Below are positions 20,901 through 31,371 of a DNA stretch of 64,000 nucleotides, piece after piece. A program made the translations under genes and the position numbers. This DNA comes from Letharia columbiana. Taxonomy: Eukaryota; Ascomycota; Lecanoromycetes; Lecanorales; Parmeliaceae. Within the stretch, counting starts at the first letter, position 1; every line of letters starts with the position of its first letter. Where the stretch lies: positions 124,001-188,000 of the forward strand of contig NW_023501065.1 in NCBI RefSeq assembly GCF_014066305.1, read 5' to 3'. Below the pieces are notes generated by a model, which ran no database searches, was not told the DNA's origin, and saw only the letters and a list, made by a program, of their open reading frames with translations.

Positions 20901-22462
20901 ACATAGGCATCGCTGCGATTCTTCTTATTTACTCGAAGTATACCAGCTACGAGCTGGTCATTGTTCAACAAAGCTGGAAGGTTTGCTTGAGGGAGGTAAG
21001 GAGTGAATAGAGTCTTTCGCGCTTGCTGCTGTGCGGAAAGCTGAGGCTGGGAGGGTTGGTTTCCCTGCATGTTGAATTGCTGCCCATTTAGCTGAGCTGC
21101 TTGCAATGCTTGCAGTTGATTAAGTTGTAAAGGGTTGATCTGCTGGCCAGCAAACATTTGGGGCTGTTGAATCATGACCTGGCCCTGCGGCAGCTGGACC
21201 AGTTGTGGTTGGTTTGGGAACTGGAATTGACCAAGGGAACCTATCGATTGATTCATAGAGCCTCTTACTCTGTGTCCGGGTTGGAAGACGTTGGCATTCG
21301 GGTTTTGATTCTGTCCGAAATTGCCCATCGGTGGCTGCTGTTCCTGCATCTGCGGCTGGGTACCCCCTTGTGACCTCCAGTTACTATCAAAGTTTCTTGA
21401 AGATGTCCGGCCGTGGCCATTTTGGCTGCCCCGCCGCTGAAAATCGGATTGCTGTCCCGCAGAGCTTGCTCCGGCGTCGTTGGTCGCCATTGGAGGCGGG
21501 AATTGGAATCCACCAGAGCCACGACCCGGAGGTGCACCACGTCCACTACCCATGGCCATACTTTGGCTTCTCCCGTGAGTAGCAGCACCTCGATTACCTG
21601 CACGAGCACTTAGACCAGACGGACTAAGGAGTTGCTGCGAATCAGCACCCTTCTCGTCAACTGTCGTCGGGCTTAAAGACCTGTCCGCAGCGGTTGAAGA
21701 AGCACCTGAAGCACCTGAAGCACCTGGGATTGGAAACTGGAACCCAGAAGTGGTGCGCTTCTGTTGTGCGAGCTCCGCGGCTTTCTTCGCTTCGGGCAAG
21801 GCAAGGGAATGACGGCGCTGATGGCCACCGCCTGGCGGTCCTCCACCACGGCCACCACGCTGTGCTCCACTGTCACGGCCTTGGCTGCCCATACTCTGCT
21901 GGGAGAAGTCACCGAATGCGGAGCCGGAAGCTCCAGAGGAAGGTGCTGGAGGTGGGCCCATGCTCATGTTTGGCATTGCTGACTGGTTACGGCGGTGTGA
22001 CGCAGGCTGTGTTGGGGCATTCATCGGGACGCCCAGCTGCTGTTGCTGGGATTGCTGCGGGAATTGGAACGCATTTGCGTGGGGCGACATGCCTGCCATG
22101 GTAAATTGTCCTTGCATCGCTTGCTGGGGTGGGAAGTTGACAGTAGGTAATTGTTGTTGTTGAGGGATCATACCCATTTGCACATATTGCTGGTGCACTC
22201 CAGCGATTTGTTGCTGCTGTTGCTGAAGATGTTCTATTTGTTGCTGCAAAGCGAGTTGTTCCACTGCAGCAATGGCTTGATCAGCAACGTGTTCACTTAG
22301 TAGGTGTAGAAGCCCTACTATTTTATCGAAGATACTGACTACGAAAGATCATTGGGAGAACTTACTGAGCAATGGAGTCATCTCCGAAGGGCTACGCCTG
22401 TGAGCGATATGCAGTCGCCTGCCCGCAGGCCCAGCTACACCAGGATGAGTTTGCGGGTCCAT
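17976..22462 (-). CDS. ssd1: Ssd1-type RNA-binding protein (inactive RNase II/RNB homologue)
   Basis: Five exons: 22366-22462, 20460-22314, 19500-20406, 19086-19445 and 17976-19034, for about 1,425 aa. The first acceptor is uncertain (22314 or 22317; both keep phase). The N-terminus (MDPQTHPGVAGPAGRRLHIA) and a long Gln-rich, low-complexity region are typical of Ssd1. Cold-shock-like domains follow (TPYLPQANLPALLN, YVTASDLDADIFICGSKDRN), then the RNB domain with IDPNGTQELDDAIHVKE and the CSLSPGEERFTVSVVF block. A C-terminal S1-like part ends TIRSMNPYAL. Ssd1 binds the leaders of cell-wall mRNAs and controls their translation and polar localisation; in yeast it lacks nuclease activity. Here the second acidic position of the metal site is Glu rather than Asp. 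Phosphorylation by an NDR kinase (Cbk1/COT1) is expected from the family. Confidence 0.93.
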
Positions 22463-23761
22463 TTCTTCACTTAAGCAAGCTCTGAAGGGCAAGTGCTGCT
22501 CCCCGGAAAAAAGTGTGTCAGAAGCAGTGAGTCGTTGTGATCAGCGCCCGGGGAATAATCCGAGATGTTTGCGAGGAGTATCGGGCTTGCCAGACGCAGT
22601 CGGATGTCTTGGGTCACCTCTGCCAGGACCCTTGAACGGCAAGATACGGTGGGCCTTAGGGCCACAAAGGAAGGGATAGAGAAGTAGAGTGTAAATGATG
22701 GTTGACACTTGTGGTGGTTGTGTAGCCGGCAAGCTGGGTTGGATGTACGGTGACGTTGGCTTCTTCCCGCAAAGGACAGGAAGATTGAAGAGAAGCGTAC
22801 GCAACGCAATAGTAATGTCACGATGACGAAGACAATATATCGAAGGGATTGACAGTGATGAAGGAAGGATGGGAGGTAAGTAGGAACGACGTGGATGAGG
22901 AAGGAGTGTGCGTTGGGGAAGGCAAGTAAAAAGTTCAAGAGTGTCGATTTTTGAGTGTAGCCTTTTTCGGGTCGTCGTTGCTATTTCTCCGGACTTGGGG
23001 GGGAAAAACTACTGCGTGGGCGAGGTGGCCAGTCTCCCAGTCCACCAAGAATTTGATAATTGTCTTGTACACGGGTCTGGAAATCATGAGCTCTACCTTT
23101 AGCTACCTCATGAACCATCTACAGCCTTTCAGATAATCAAGCGAAAACAGTGTGTCGAAGAAGCAAAAAAGGCCACATCTATCTATCTCTGTAAGCCACC
23201 GATTTTTGTAGCGCTCTTCCAAAGAAGTAGGGAATATAAGATTGTGGCTTTGTTCTCAAGCTACGGAGAGATGTGTGTTGTGAGGCGCAAAGCTCCAATC
23301 TTTTGTCATATTCCTATATTCATTGAGTTCAAGCTCTGCCAAAAAGTGAAGGAAATGGCACCAAAAGGCTCATCCGAGGCTTTGGATCAGCCCTACCTTA
23401 AGATTAGTTACTAAGCAAAATGCTGCTTCTCTGTGCTCACTCGACGGAGCCTCGCGAAACTCAAGTCTGTGCCTCTGACCAAGTACTTCACACTCCACCA
23501 ATAATAATGTTTATAAACCACGAATCGCATACATTGATTGCCCCCCATACGTTGACTCAATTATGCAAATGTGTCCTAGAGCCTGGGACATTGCTCAACA
23601 GCCGTCTTTGTTACGCCTAACGTTGACATCTTTAATGCCAAAGTCTCAAATTCCTTGAGTGTCAAGGCACGTCCCTTCATGGGCCTATATTTTGCCACGT
23701 TCAACTCCAACCTGCCGTTTCATCATCCACGCTTAGGGGGACCACAATTATCTACCGTACC
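22463..23761. other. Divergent intergenic region, Ssd1 / Gle1
   Basis: This is 1.3 kb separating two divergently transcribed genes, so it holds both promoters. The first ~480 bp upstream of Ssd1 are pyrimidine-rich on the Ssd1 sense strand and could be a long 5' leader. No gene is supported. Confidence 0.5.
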
Positions 23762-25403
23762 ATGGAGATCATGACGAGTCCTTACAAACTAGCCAAAGAT
23801 AGCCCCTCACGCCAGCTCCTGTGGGAGCTCGGTCAGCTCGCGATATCAACACAGGAAGGATTCTACGCCCATCTGGACAGGGAGAGCCATGAACGTGAGG
23901 CACTTCACCAGCAGGCGCTCGCTGCAGCCACTGCAAAACATGAGAGCGTTCGGCGAACCGCGGAGCAGTACCGGGAAAGGCTAGAAGCACAGATACAGGC
24001 GGAGCGAAAACGGAGAGACGATGAAGAGGCAAAGGGATTGGAAAAGCTGCGCCGAGAAAAGGTCGAGCAAGAAATTGCGGAGAGGAAGAGAGAGGTCGAA
24101 CGAGCCAAGACAATTGAGCTTGAGGAGAAGAGAATTGCCGAGGTCAAGAGGTTAGAGAAAGAGGCCGCGGATCGCAAAAAAGCGGAGAGAGAAAGACAGG
24201 ACGCTGAGACTGCCAAACGTCAAGAAGAAGAGCGTAAAAAAGCAGCCCGGCAGAAAGATGAAGCCGCGGCAGCAGAGGTCCGTGCCAGAGAAGTGGCCGT
24301 TGCAGCTCAAGAGGCTCGCTCTGCGCCAGTCGTTCAAGCACCGGCACCGATCTCAGCTCCTGCTCCACCTGTTCAGCAGTCTACCCCGACGACTCAACCA
24401 ATCCAAAACACCCAGTCAGAAGCTGAGCATTCCAGGTATCTCGAGATTCACCGTGCATTAAAGGAGCTTCGAAAGTTCATGACCGCGCAGGCGAAGCAAA
24501 ACGCACAGCTCAAAGGAGCCATGGGCGACATGAGACGCGAGATCAGAAAATCTGTTGGACAGTTAAGAGACGGAAAGGGTGCGAATAAGGTTCAGGTATG
24601 TCTCTGCGTTTCTCATTATTTCTATCGATGCTAATATCCCTCTGAAGCTGCAAACAACGATTGAGACCCTCAAGAAAGCGGCCACTCTCGCCGAACCCCA
24701 GGTCGACATCACCATGTTCCTCGCATCACCTCCGCAAGTAGATGACCGCAATGGTCCTGCTCTACTCGTCTACCTTCTTAATATTTTTGCAAAGGCTATG
24801 ATCGCCCAATTCATCAACGAAGCTGGTGTCAGGCCTCTTATAGCCGACAACCTTGGTACCGTTGCAAGTCATATCTTCGCATTGGACAACTTCCGTTGGA
24901 AAGGCATTTCTCTCATCGACGTTCTCATCGCGAAGTTCCATGTCGTCTGTCCAGTACTCTTCGGTATCTACGGTAATGAACGAACCCTGGAAGGAAAGCA
25001 TCGTCTCGGTTGGTGGCGAGAGGAAGGTGGCGGAGCGTTTGTGCCAGAGCAGAGGCACTTCGAGAGGATGACAGGTCTCGGAGCCGGCTTTGCGGGCATC
25101 TCACTTAAGAATTACGAGAAAGCTCGCGCGCAGAACCCCTATCCAGATAAGCACTACTGGACGTCGCTTGCCAGTATCACCAACGTTCCTCCACAGGAGA
25201 TCACGCAAACACATTTCGTAGTGCTCAAGGCCATGATTGAAAATTTTGAGTCAAAATTCTTACACTTCTTCGGAGACGCGGCGATTGCAGCATTGAGGCT
25301 CGCCTTGATTGAGCTTCCAAGGAGATCACCTCCTAGTGTCGCAGCAAAGTCGCTGGCTGGGTTGGTAGATGTGCTCAAGAGGGATAAGAAGCTTATCTTG
25401 TGA
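23762..25403 (+). CDS. gle1: mRNA export factor Gle1 (nucleoporin)
   Basis: Exon 1 is 23762-24595 and exon 2 is 24648-25403, with a 52-nt intron (GTATGT...TGAAG), giving 529 aa. The ATG at 23762 is followed in frame by another at 23771, and either could be used. Residues about 35-195 form a long charged coiled coil (repeated EAK/ER/EK heptads, such as EERKKAARQKDEAAAAEVRA), then a Pro/Ala/Gln linker. The C-terminal domain from about residue 280 is the Gle1 HEAT-like fold, recognised by MFLASPPQVDDRNGPALLVY, FALDNFRWKGISLIDVLIAK and LGWWREEGG...FERMTGLGAGFAG. Gle1 sits on the cytoplasmic face of the nuclear pore. With inositol hexakisphosphate it activates the DEAD-box helicase Dbp5 to release mRNPs. 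Confidence 0.92.
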
Positions 25404-25745
25404 TGAAGCACATGATAGAACTGGAGGGCTTCCGGTGGGGAGAACGGGGTATTCGTTCCATCAGCAACCCCGAACGATTGGATGAGCGTCACGATGGCTC
25501 GCCAGATGGACAAGGTGGTCTACTGCAATTTAGCGTTTTCTGTACACGTCAGATATTTGTTTCTAAATACCCCGTTCAGCATTCGAAGACACAAGGTCGA
25601 CACGCTAAAACTAGTGCCACAACGAACGTTCGCCATTCTTATTATTGGCACATGGCAGCGTGAGTTAGATGTGACCTATTTCCACGTTGGGACTTGAATA
25701 GCCACAGGTACTATTCGGATAGGGTATCTTAAATACACAGATCTC

Positions 25746-25782
<37 letters not shown>

Positions 25783-25795
25783 AACCCCACCATTG
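25404..25795. other. Intergenic between convergent genes, with microsatellite
   Basis: This 392-bp spacer between the 3' ends of Gle1 and the ketosphinganine reductase holds both 3' UTRs and an AC dinucleotide repeat. No gene is supported. Confidence 0.55.
25747..25777. repeat. (AC)n microsatellite, about 15 units
   Basis: An uninterrupted AC dinucleotide run lies in the 3' intergenic space. Confidence 0.95.
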
Positions 25796-26874
25796 TCACC
25801 TCTTACCCAGCCGTTCTTTTCCCCATGTCTTGACTTTCCCATCCATATCCCTCCTCACAAACACCATGACAATCATTACCAACCATCCCATCACGGTATC
25901 AACAAATCCCCTGCCATTCCGTCTACTTCCCCCCAGCATCCCCGACTTCATTGCAACACCCAATACCCCATTTGTCGTAATCAACTCCTCTCCCCTTTCC
26001 AAACCTTTTACGCTCGCTGCCGCTACTTGCTCTGGGGTTTGCCCACCATCACCCTCTTCCAATGTCTTGGTTATTGCCGGTTTGGTGAGGTTTTCCTTCT
26101 CATATCCTTCTGTGAAGATCGTTCCCGGAAACACTGTGTGCGTCCGAATGGGGGCCAGAGGTGCGTATAGCAACAGTTCCTGGGATAGGGTGTCGGAGAG
26201 TGCTCGAAGAGCGGTTTTTGTTGGCGTATAGGGACCGTAGCCAACAAGTGGTAAGAAGGCGAGAACGGAGGATGTGAAGATGATATGTTTTGCTGGTTGG
26301 TTGGGCTCAGGGGAGGACCTAAAGTGGTTGACCCATGACTGCACTGCGGCGTGGGCTACATAAGCGGAGGAGAAGTAATTGCTTTCCATTTGCTCTTTCA
26401 GCACTTCGATTGGCACGTCAATAAAGAGGCCAGGACGAGACGAGCCAGCGCAGCACCAGAAAATGTCTGGAGGCTGGTTGTTGTTCCATGCCGTCGTTTC
26501 TGAAAGAATGCGCGCCGCTTCGGCAGGATCTATCAAATCGGCGCTGATGTAGTGGAAGCGCTGGGATGAGGGTTTTAAAGCGTGCTCCTTGTTCTGATCT
26601 CAGCGAATCCTCAGGCTATGCAGTGCTTTCTGGGGCATACAGATATATACTTGAGCGCCTCTTCGAGCTTCTCAGCATTTCGGGCGATAATAATCACATT
26701 GGCTCCCTTCTCTGCGAGTAACCTTCCAACGGCTTTTCCCATTCCCTGAGAGCCCCCAGTAATGACCACTGTCTAGACCAATTCAATTAACCTCTTTCTC
26801 AAAGAGCAAATGCCGGAGGAGCTTCTTACTTTGCCATTCACGGGAAAGTGATTCTTGCTCTGGAAGCCGCCCAT
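25796..26874 (-). CDS. tsc10: 3-ketosphinganine (3-ketodihydrosphingosine) reductase, SDR family
   Basis: Three exons: 26830-26874, 26641-26772 and 25796-26593, giving 324 aa. The second intron (47 nt) uses donor GTATGC, chosen over a nearer GTATAT because only it keeps the frame into [20 protein letters not shown]. The Rossmann motif [12 protein letters not shown] starts at residue 20. The catalytic set is Ser167/168 (IFTSSV), Tyr181 and Lys185 (YTPTK). A hydrophobic segment near the C-terminus ([10 protein letters not shown]) fits ER anchoring. The enzyme uses NADPH to reduce 3-ketosphinganine to dihydrosphingosine, the second step of sphingolipid synthesis on the ER face. The family also contains other ER short-chain reductases, but the HYISAD motif and the C-terminal anchor favour this one. 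It is divergent with Sas10 (242-bp gap). Confidence 0.87.
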
Positions 26875-27116
26875 TCTGTCGTAGATGAGGACAGACACAA
26901 ACAGACACAAGCATACGGAGGTCCAGACAAGACCAAAAGCCATGAGACTCGACTACGCCGTTCAGTTGCGTGCGATGATATGAAGGAAAAAAGGAAAAGG
27001 TTTGGCAAATTGTCGATTCTAAGGAGCCCTAAACTCCGCGATGTCTCGGACTTAAACACGGGATGCCGCACGAAATTTCCTGTTCGCAGACTTGGTCTTT
27101 TACCACCATTCGCAAG

Positions 27117-29203
27117 ATGGCAAAGAAGAGGAAAGCTAGTGGACAGCCATTCGGTCGCGATGAGCCTCAAGAGTTTAATGATGCGGACAACAAGTTGAGG
27201 ATCAATACGTACGAGGATGTGGCGGATTCAGAGGATGAATTCCATATCAACCGAGACAAGATATTGCTAGAGGAGGGTCCAGCGCAAAAGAGGCAGAGAA
27301 AGATACAAGAAGATGGTAAAGATTCAAATCTAATTGACCTCTTGTGTCTCATGCTGATTCAGAAGTAGAGGCTTTTCTTGAACCATCAGACGAAGAAGTC
27401 TTAGCATCTAATGAGAATGTTTCTGACTATGAAGACGATTTCGACGATGCACGTGAATCTCCACAAGGCTCGACTGAGCAAAAGAAGCCTACTAGAATCG
27501 CAAAAGGAGTCCAAGGCTCGGAGTCGGAAGTTTCAGCTGCGCCAGACGAGGACGAAGACACAGGCGGCTGGGGTGTTTCGAGAAAGGACTACTATAATGC
27601 AGATACAATTGAGACCGAAGCCGATGCGCTAGAAGAGGAAGCTGAGGCTCGAAGGCTACAGCAGAAGCATCTCCAAGGAATGACTGAGGCTGACTTTGGC
27701 TTTGACGAGCTTGAATGGCTGAAGGCAGGCAAGAACGGGGAAGACGAAGACGAGAATGATGGCGACGATGTGGTTCGAGAAGTCTTGCCAAAGGTGCAGA
27801 TTACAGATGCGATGGGTCCTGAGGAACGTCTCAGGATCTTAAGGACAAGATATCCGGAATTTGAGCCTCTGGCTAAGGAATTTTTAAATTTACAAGCCGT
27901 CCATGAAGATTCAAAGTCAGCGGCTACTGCTGCAATTGCAGTACAGCAGCACATGAGCGCCAAAGAAGGTCAAGCTCTAGCAACCGAGAATTTCACCACG
28001 CCAATTGCTGCTGTGAAGCATGGTGCATTGAGCGCATACCTAGCGGCACTTTCTATGTACTTTGCGTTACTCACTTCGAGCCAAGCGGATTCAGACGGTA
28101 AGCTCTTTGCCATGCCATCAGAAGAACTTCGAGACCATAGCATCATGGAAACACTGGTACAATGCCGAGACCTTTGGGGGAGACTCAAAAACGTTGCGGT
28201 GCCAGAACTTGATGTCGACAATATTCCCGATATGGAAGAATCGAATGGTCACGCCATGGATACAAGTACCCATGAATCCCAAGCTCTCAAGGGCACGAAG
28301 GATATCAAGGAAGAGACGGAGGACCCGCCCAAGCGGAAAAAGAAGCACAAATCCAAAGCACGCAAAGCAGCAGAAGCAGCCCAAGCAAAAGCAGACGCTC
28401 TACGTGCGGAACGCTTGCAGAAAACCGAAGAAGAGCTTGCTAGCCTATCCGCTTTGACAGCTCCATCTAGGCTGTCATCCAAGGCACCTAAGCGTCCCGC
28501 GAAGACCACTGCAGGGAACAAGGACTCCGACTCTGACTTTGGCGAACAGACAGCTTTGACGCCACATGAAGCGGCTGAGAAGGCGAAGCGGAAGAAGAGT
28601 CTCCGATTCTACACGTCTCAAATCACCCAGAAAGCGAATAAACGCGGCGCCGCAGGTCGAGACGCTGGCGGTGACGCAGATCTGCCATACCGTGAGCGGC
28701 TGAAAGATCGACAGGCAAGACTGAACGCCGAGACCGAGGCACGCGGGAAGAAGCCCAAGGAGAGTACCAAAGGTGAAGCTCTTGGCGGTCCAAGCGATGA
28801 AGAGGATCATGCAGCAACGCAGGAGTTGCGAGACGGTAGTGGCTCCGAGGACTATTATGATCTCGTCGCCTCCCGCTCTGCTGACAAGAAGGCCTCCAAA
28901 GCCACCCTCGCCGCAGCACACGCTCAGGCCGAGAAGCAGGGGGGTATTGTGCGTGTAGTGGAAGAAGAGACTGCAGACGGCAAGAGAGCAATCAGCTATG
29001 CCATCGAAAAGAACAAAGGCCTTGCTCCGAGGAGGAAGAAGGACGTCAGAAATCCAAGAGTCAAGAAGAGGAAGAAGTTCGAAGAGAAAAAGAAGAAGTT
29101 GGGATCGATCAGGCAGATTTACAAGGGTGGGGAAGGCAGAGGTGGGTATGGAGGCGAGAAGACGGGTATTTCGACGAGGCTTGTCAAGAGTGTCAAATTG
29201 TAG
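27117..29203 (+). CDS. sas10: Sas10/Utp3, SSU processome component
   Basis: Exon 1 is 27117-27315 and exon 2 is 27363-29203, with a 47-nt intron (GTAAAG...TTCAG), giving 679 aa. The start is MAKKRKASGQPFGRDEPQEF; an upstream in-frame codon stretch lacks support. The first ~200 residues are very acidic (Asp/Glu/Ser). The Sas10/Utp3/C1D domain lies around residues 220-320. A basic linker with many Lys/Ala repeats follows. The C-terminal Sas10 domain is clear: ISYAIEKNKGLAPRRKKDVR, NPRVKKRKKFEEKKKKLGSI, then RGGYGGEKTGISTRLVKSVK. The protein acts in the nucleolus in early 18S rRNA processing and is also linked to silencing in yeast. It shares a 242-bp divergent promoter region with the ketosphinganine reductase gene. 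Confidence 0.93.
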
Positions 29204-29678
29204 CAGTCAAAGCTGGCTTGAAATTCAGAGAGATGAAGCCAGAACTCAGGCTCACTTGAGACGATTGTTTTGCCGTTCCTTTGTCTCCGCGTGGGTTTCC
29301 ACGAAGGAGATTCCTCCCTTTGATATTTCCATGTCACAGGAATTCTCTGCCTAAAACCCAAACTCTCATGCCGAATAGGCCAAGGCTTTGCGTAGCCCTT
29401 GAGGCGACCCATGATGGATGAACAAGGCAAGTTAAACCGCGATGGAACCTTTTCGTCTTCTCTGGTTTTCGAGCAAACGTGGACTGTCCAAGCCCCTCTG
29501 AGTCCCACAAGCACTTGACTTTTTCCGAGGCAGTCGCGCTGTTCCAGAAGCCAAGGGTCTTCGCAGTTGCGCCAGGGCGTGGATCCTCGCGAACATAGTC
29601 GACGCTCAGTTTCAGAACGCCCGGGCTATTCTGCTTAGCATCCCTAATAGCTTCGGCACGGTGAGGTATGTGCCATAT
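29204..29678. other. Intergenic between convergent genes
   Basis: This 475-bp spacer holds the 3' UTRs of Sas10 and the aminotransferase. No gene is supported. Confidence 0.55.
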
Positions 29679-30990
29679 CTATATTTTCCAACTCCACGGA
29701 TGCTCTTCATCTCCATATTGGATGCCCTCTATCCAGGCTTTCATTTTCTTCGTCACATCTCCCGCCTCCTGGTTTTCCTTCAGTCCACACTCCACCATCC
29801 TTCCCTTCCAGCCAATCCGCCTGACCGGGCTGACAACCGCAGCTGTACCTGTCCCAAACGCTTCAAGCAACCTCCCATCATCAGCTGCGCTGGCTAGTTC
29901 AGCCATCGTGAACTTCCGCTCTTCCACCTCCCACCCCTCTGGCTTAAGCCTTTCTCTTGCAAGATCCAATACCGAATCTCTCATCACCCCCTCCAATATT
30001 GTTCCATCCAGCGGAGCAGTCATCAGCTTCTTCTTCCCTGTCTCTTTATCTTGGATGGCTGCGAAGAAATTCATCGTACCCGCTTCCGTCACATATTCCT
30101 CTTCACCAAAAAGCCAAAGATTCTGGTGGAAACCTCTCTTCGCCGCTTGCAGTTGCGGTATTATACATGGCGCATAATTGGCTCCAAGTTTCATGTCGCC
30201 AACACCTCCTGGCCAGGCTCGCACAGCATAATCGGTTGCTTCGAGGGAGACGGCACGAAATCCTGTGGGGTAGTACGGGCCCACGGGTGAAGCGATCATA
30301 TAAAGGAGGGCAGAGCCCGGAGGTCCCACACCAAGTGAGCGCTGAGTACCTATCATAGTTGGGCGAAGGTAGAGCGAGTAGCCTGGCGCGGCTGGGATAA
30401 ATCGTTCTTCCATTGCAGCAAATTTCGATATCAATTCTATAAAGGCCTTGCCTGTGAAGTTTGGAAGGGCTATCCGGGCAGACGACTTGTTGAAGCGCAT
30501 CATATTCTTCTCTGGTCTGAAGAGCCGGACTTGGCCTCGAGAATTCTTGTAGGCTTTCATGCCCTCAAAGCATTCAAATGCGTAGTGAAAGACGCATGTT
30601 GCGGGATCGAGACTGAGGTTTTGATAAGGCGTTATTCGAGGGGCTAGCCAACCTTGTGAAGCCGTCCATTCTACTGAGAGCATATGATCTGTATATTCAA
30701 TTGTCTTAGCACAAATTGTGGTTTGAGTCAGGGAAAGCAGTCGCGCGCTTGCCCGTAAATGTTCGCCCAAATACGAGCTCTTCAGGTGGTAGGACTTGCT
30801 TAGGTGTAGTGGTCATAGTAATTGATAGCGCGCCAGGATTTATATCGGGCAACTGGGCAATCGCTTCCTCTTGCGACTGTATGCTGTAGCGTCTTCGGCA
30901 GTGCCATTGCGGTATGAAATTTAGGAGTGGACGAGGTCTGCGCATATACAAGCAGGACCTTGACGCCCGCATAGTAGCCTCGCGAACCAT
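29679..30990 (-). CDS. Branched-chain amino acid aminotransferase, probably mitochondrial
   Basis: Exon 1 is 30753-30990 and exon 2 is 29679-30688, with a 64-nt intron, giving 415 aa from the chosen ATG. The intron has a GC donor (ACGG|GCAAGC) and a normal ATACAG acceptor. This is the only join that gives the family sequence FGRTFTDHMLSVEW, and no GT donor keeps it. Class IV aminotransferase features are present: HYAFECFEGMKAY, the PLP-lysine region GGVGDMKLGANYAP, VTEAGTMNFF, LDGTILEGV and FGTGTAAVV. The enzyme interconverts Leu, Ile and Val with their 2-oxo acids. The N-terminus (MVREATMRASRSCLYMRRPR then RRRYSIQSQ) is Arg-rich, lacks acids near the cleavage area and has an RRY|S motif, fitting a mitochondrial presequence. 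The start could instead be Met7 (30972) or an ATG farther upstream at 31128. Confidence 0.93.
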
Positions 30991-31371
30991 GACAGTGAAG
31001 AGTATGCTAATGGCTCTTCCTTGAGGTCCTTTTCGCCGCGTATGAAAGAATGAGGTCTGGTTTTGACCTGGCACGAAAACACCAGCACAGCGAAGTCGGA
31101 GCTTTTTCCTTGGCCTCCGATCTGACATGCCAGACCCCTGCAACCGCAGATACCCGTATTATACCAATTTTCAAACAGTAAAGGAATCACACATGTGCGT
31201 ATATCGAAAGTGCTCAATACTGTCAAGATCCGTGTTATATGCACTGTTTGTTAAAGAAGTGGCTACCAATGTTTCTCAGCCATAGGGATTGCTATCGACG
31301 GCGACGATAGCATTTATTGTACTTGGTACTCGTCATTCATACATCAAGAGTCCTAGAACTTTGTCGCAGAC
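30991..31371. promoter_or_regulatory. Divergent promoter region, aminotransferase / Scyl2-like
   Basis: This 381-bp spacer between divergent start codons must contain both promoters. No specific operator is recognised. The minus-strand frame stays open up to an ATG at 31128, so the aminotransferase 5' end may reach into it. Confidence 0.5.

Noticed and set aside
22471..22938. 155-codon minus-strand frame upstream of Ssd1
   Set aside because: It is probably the pyrimidine-rich 5' leader; no family match and no join to the Ssd1 start, which has its own typical N-terminus.
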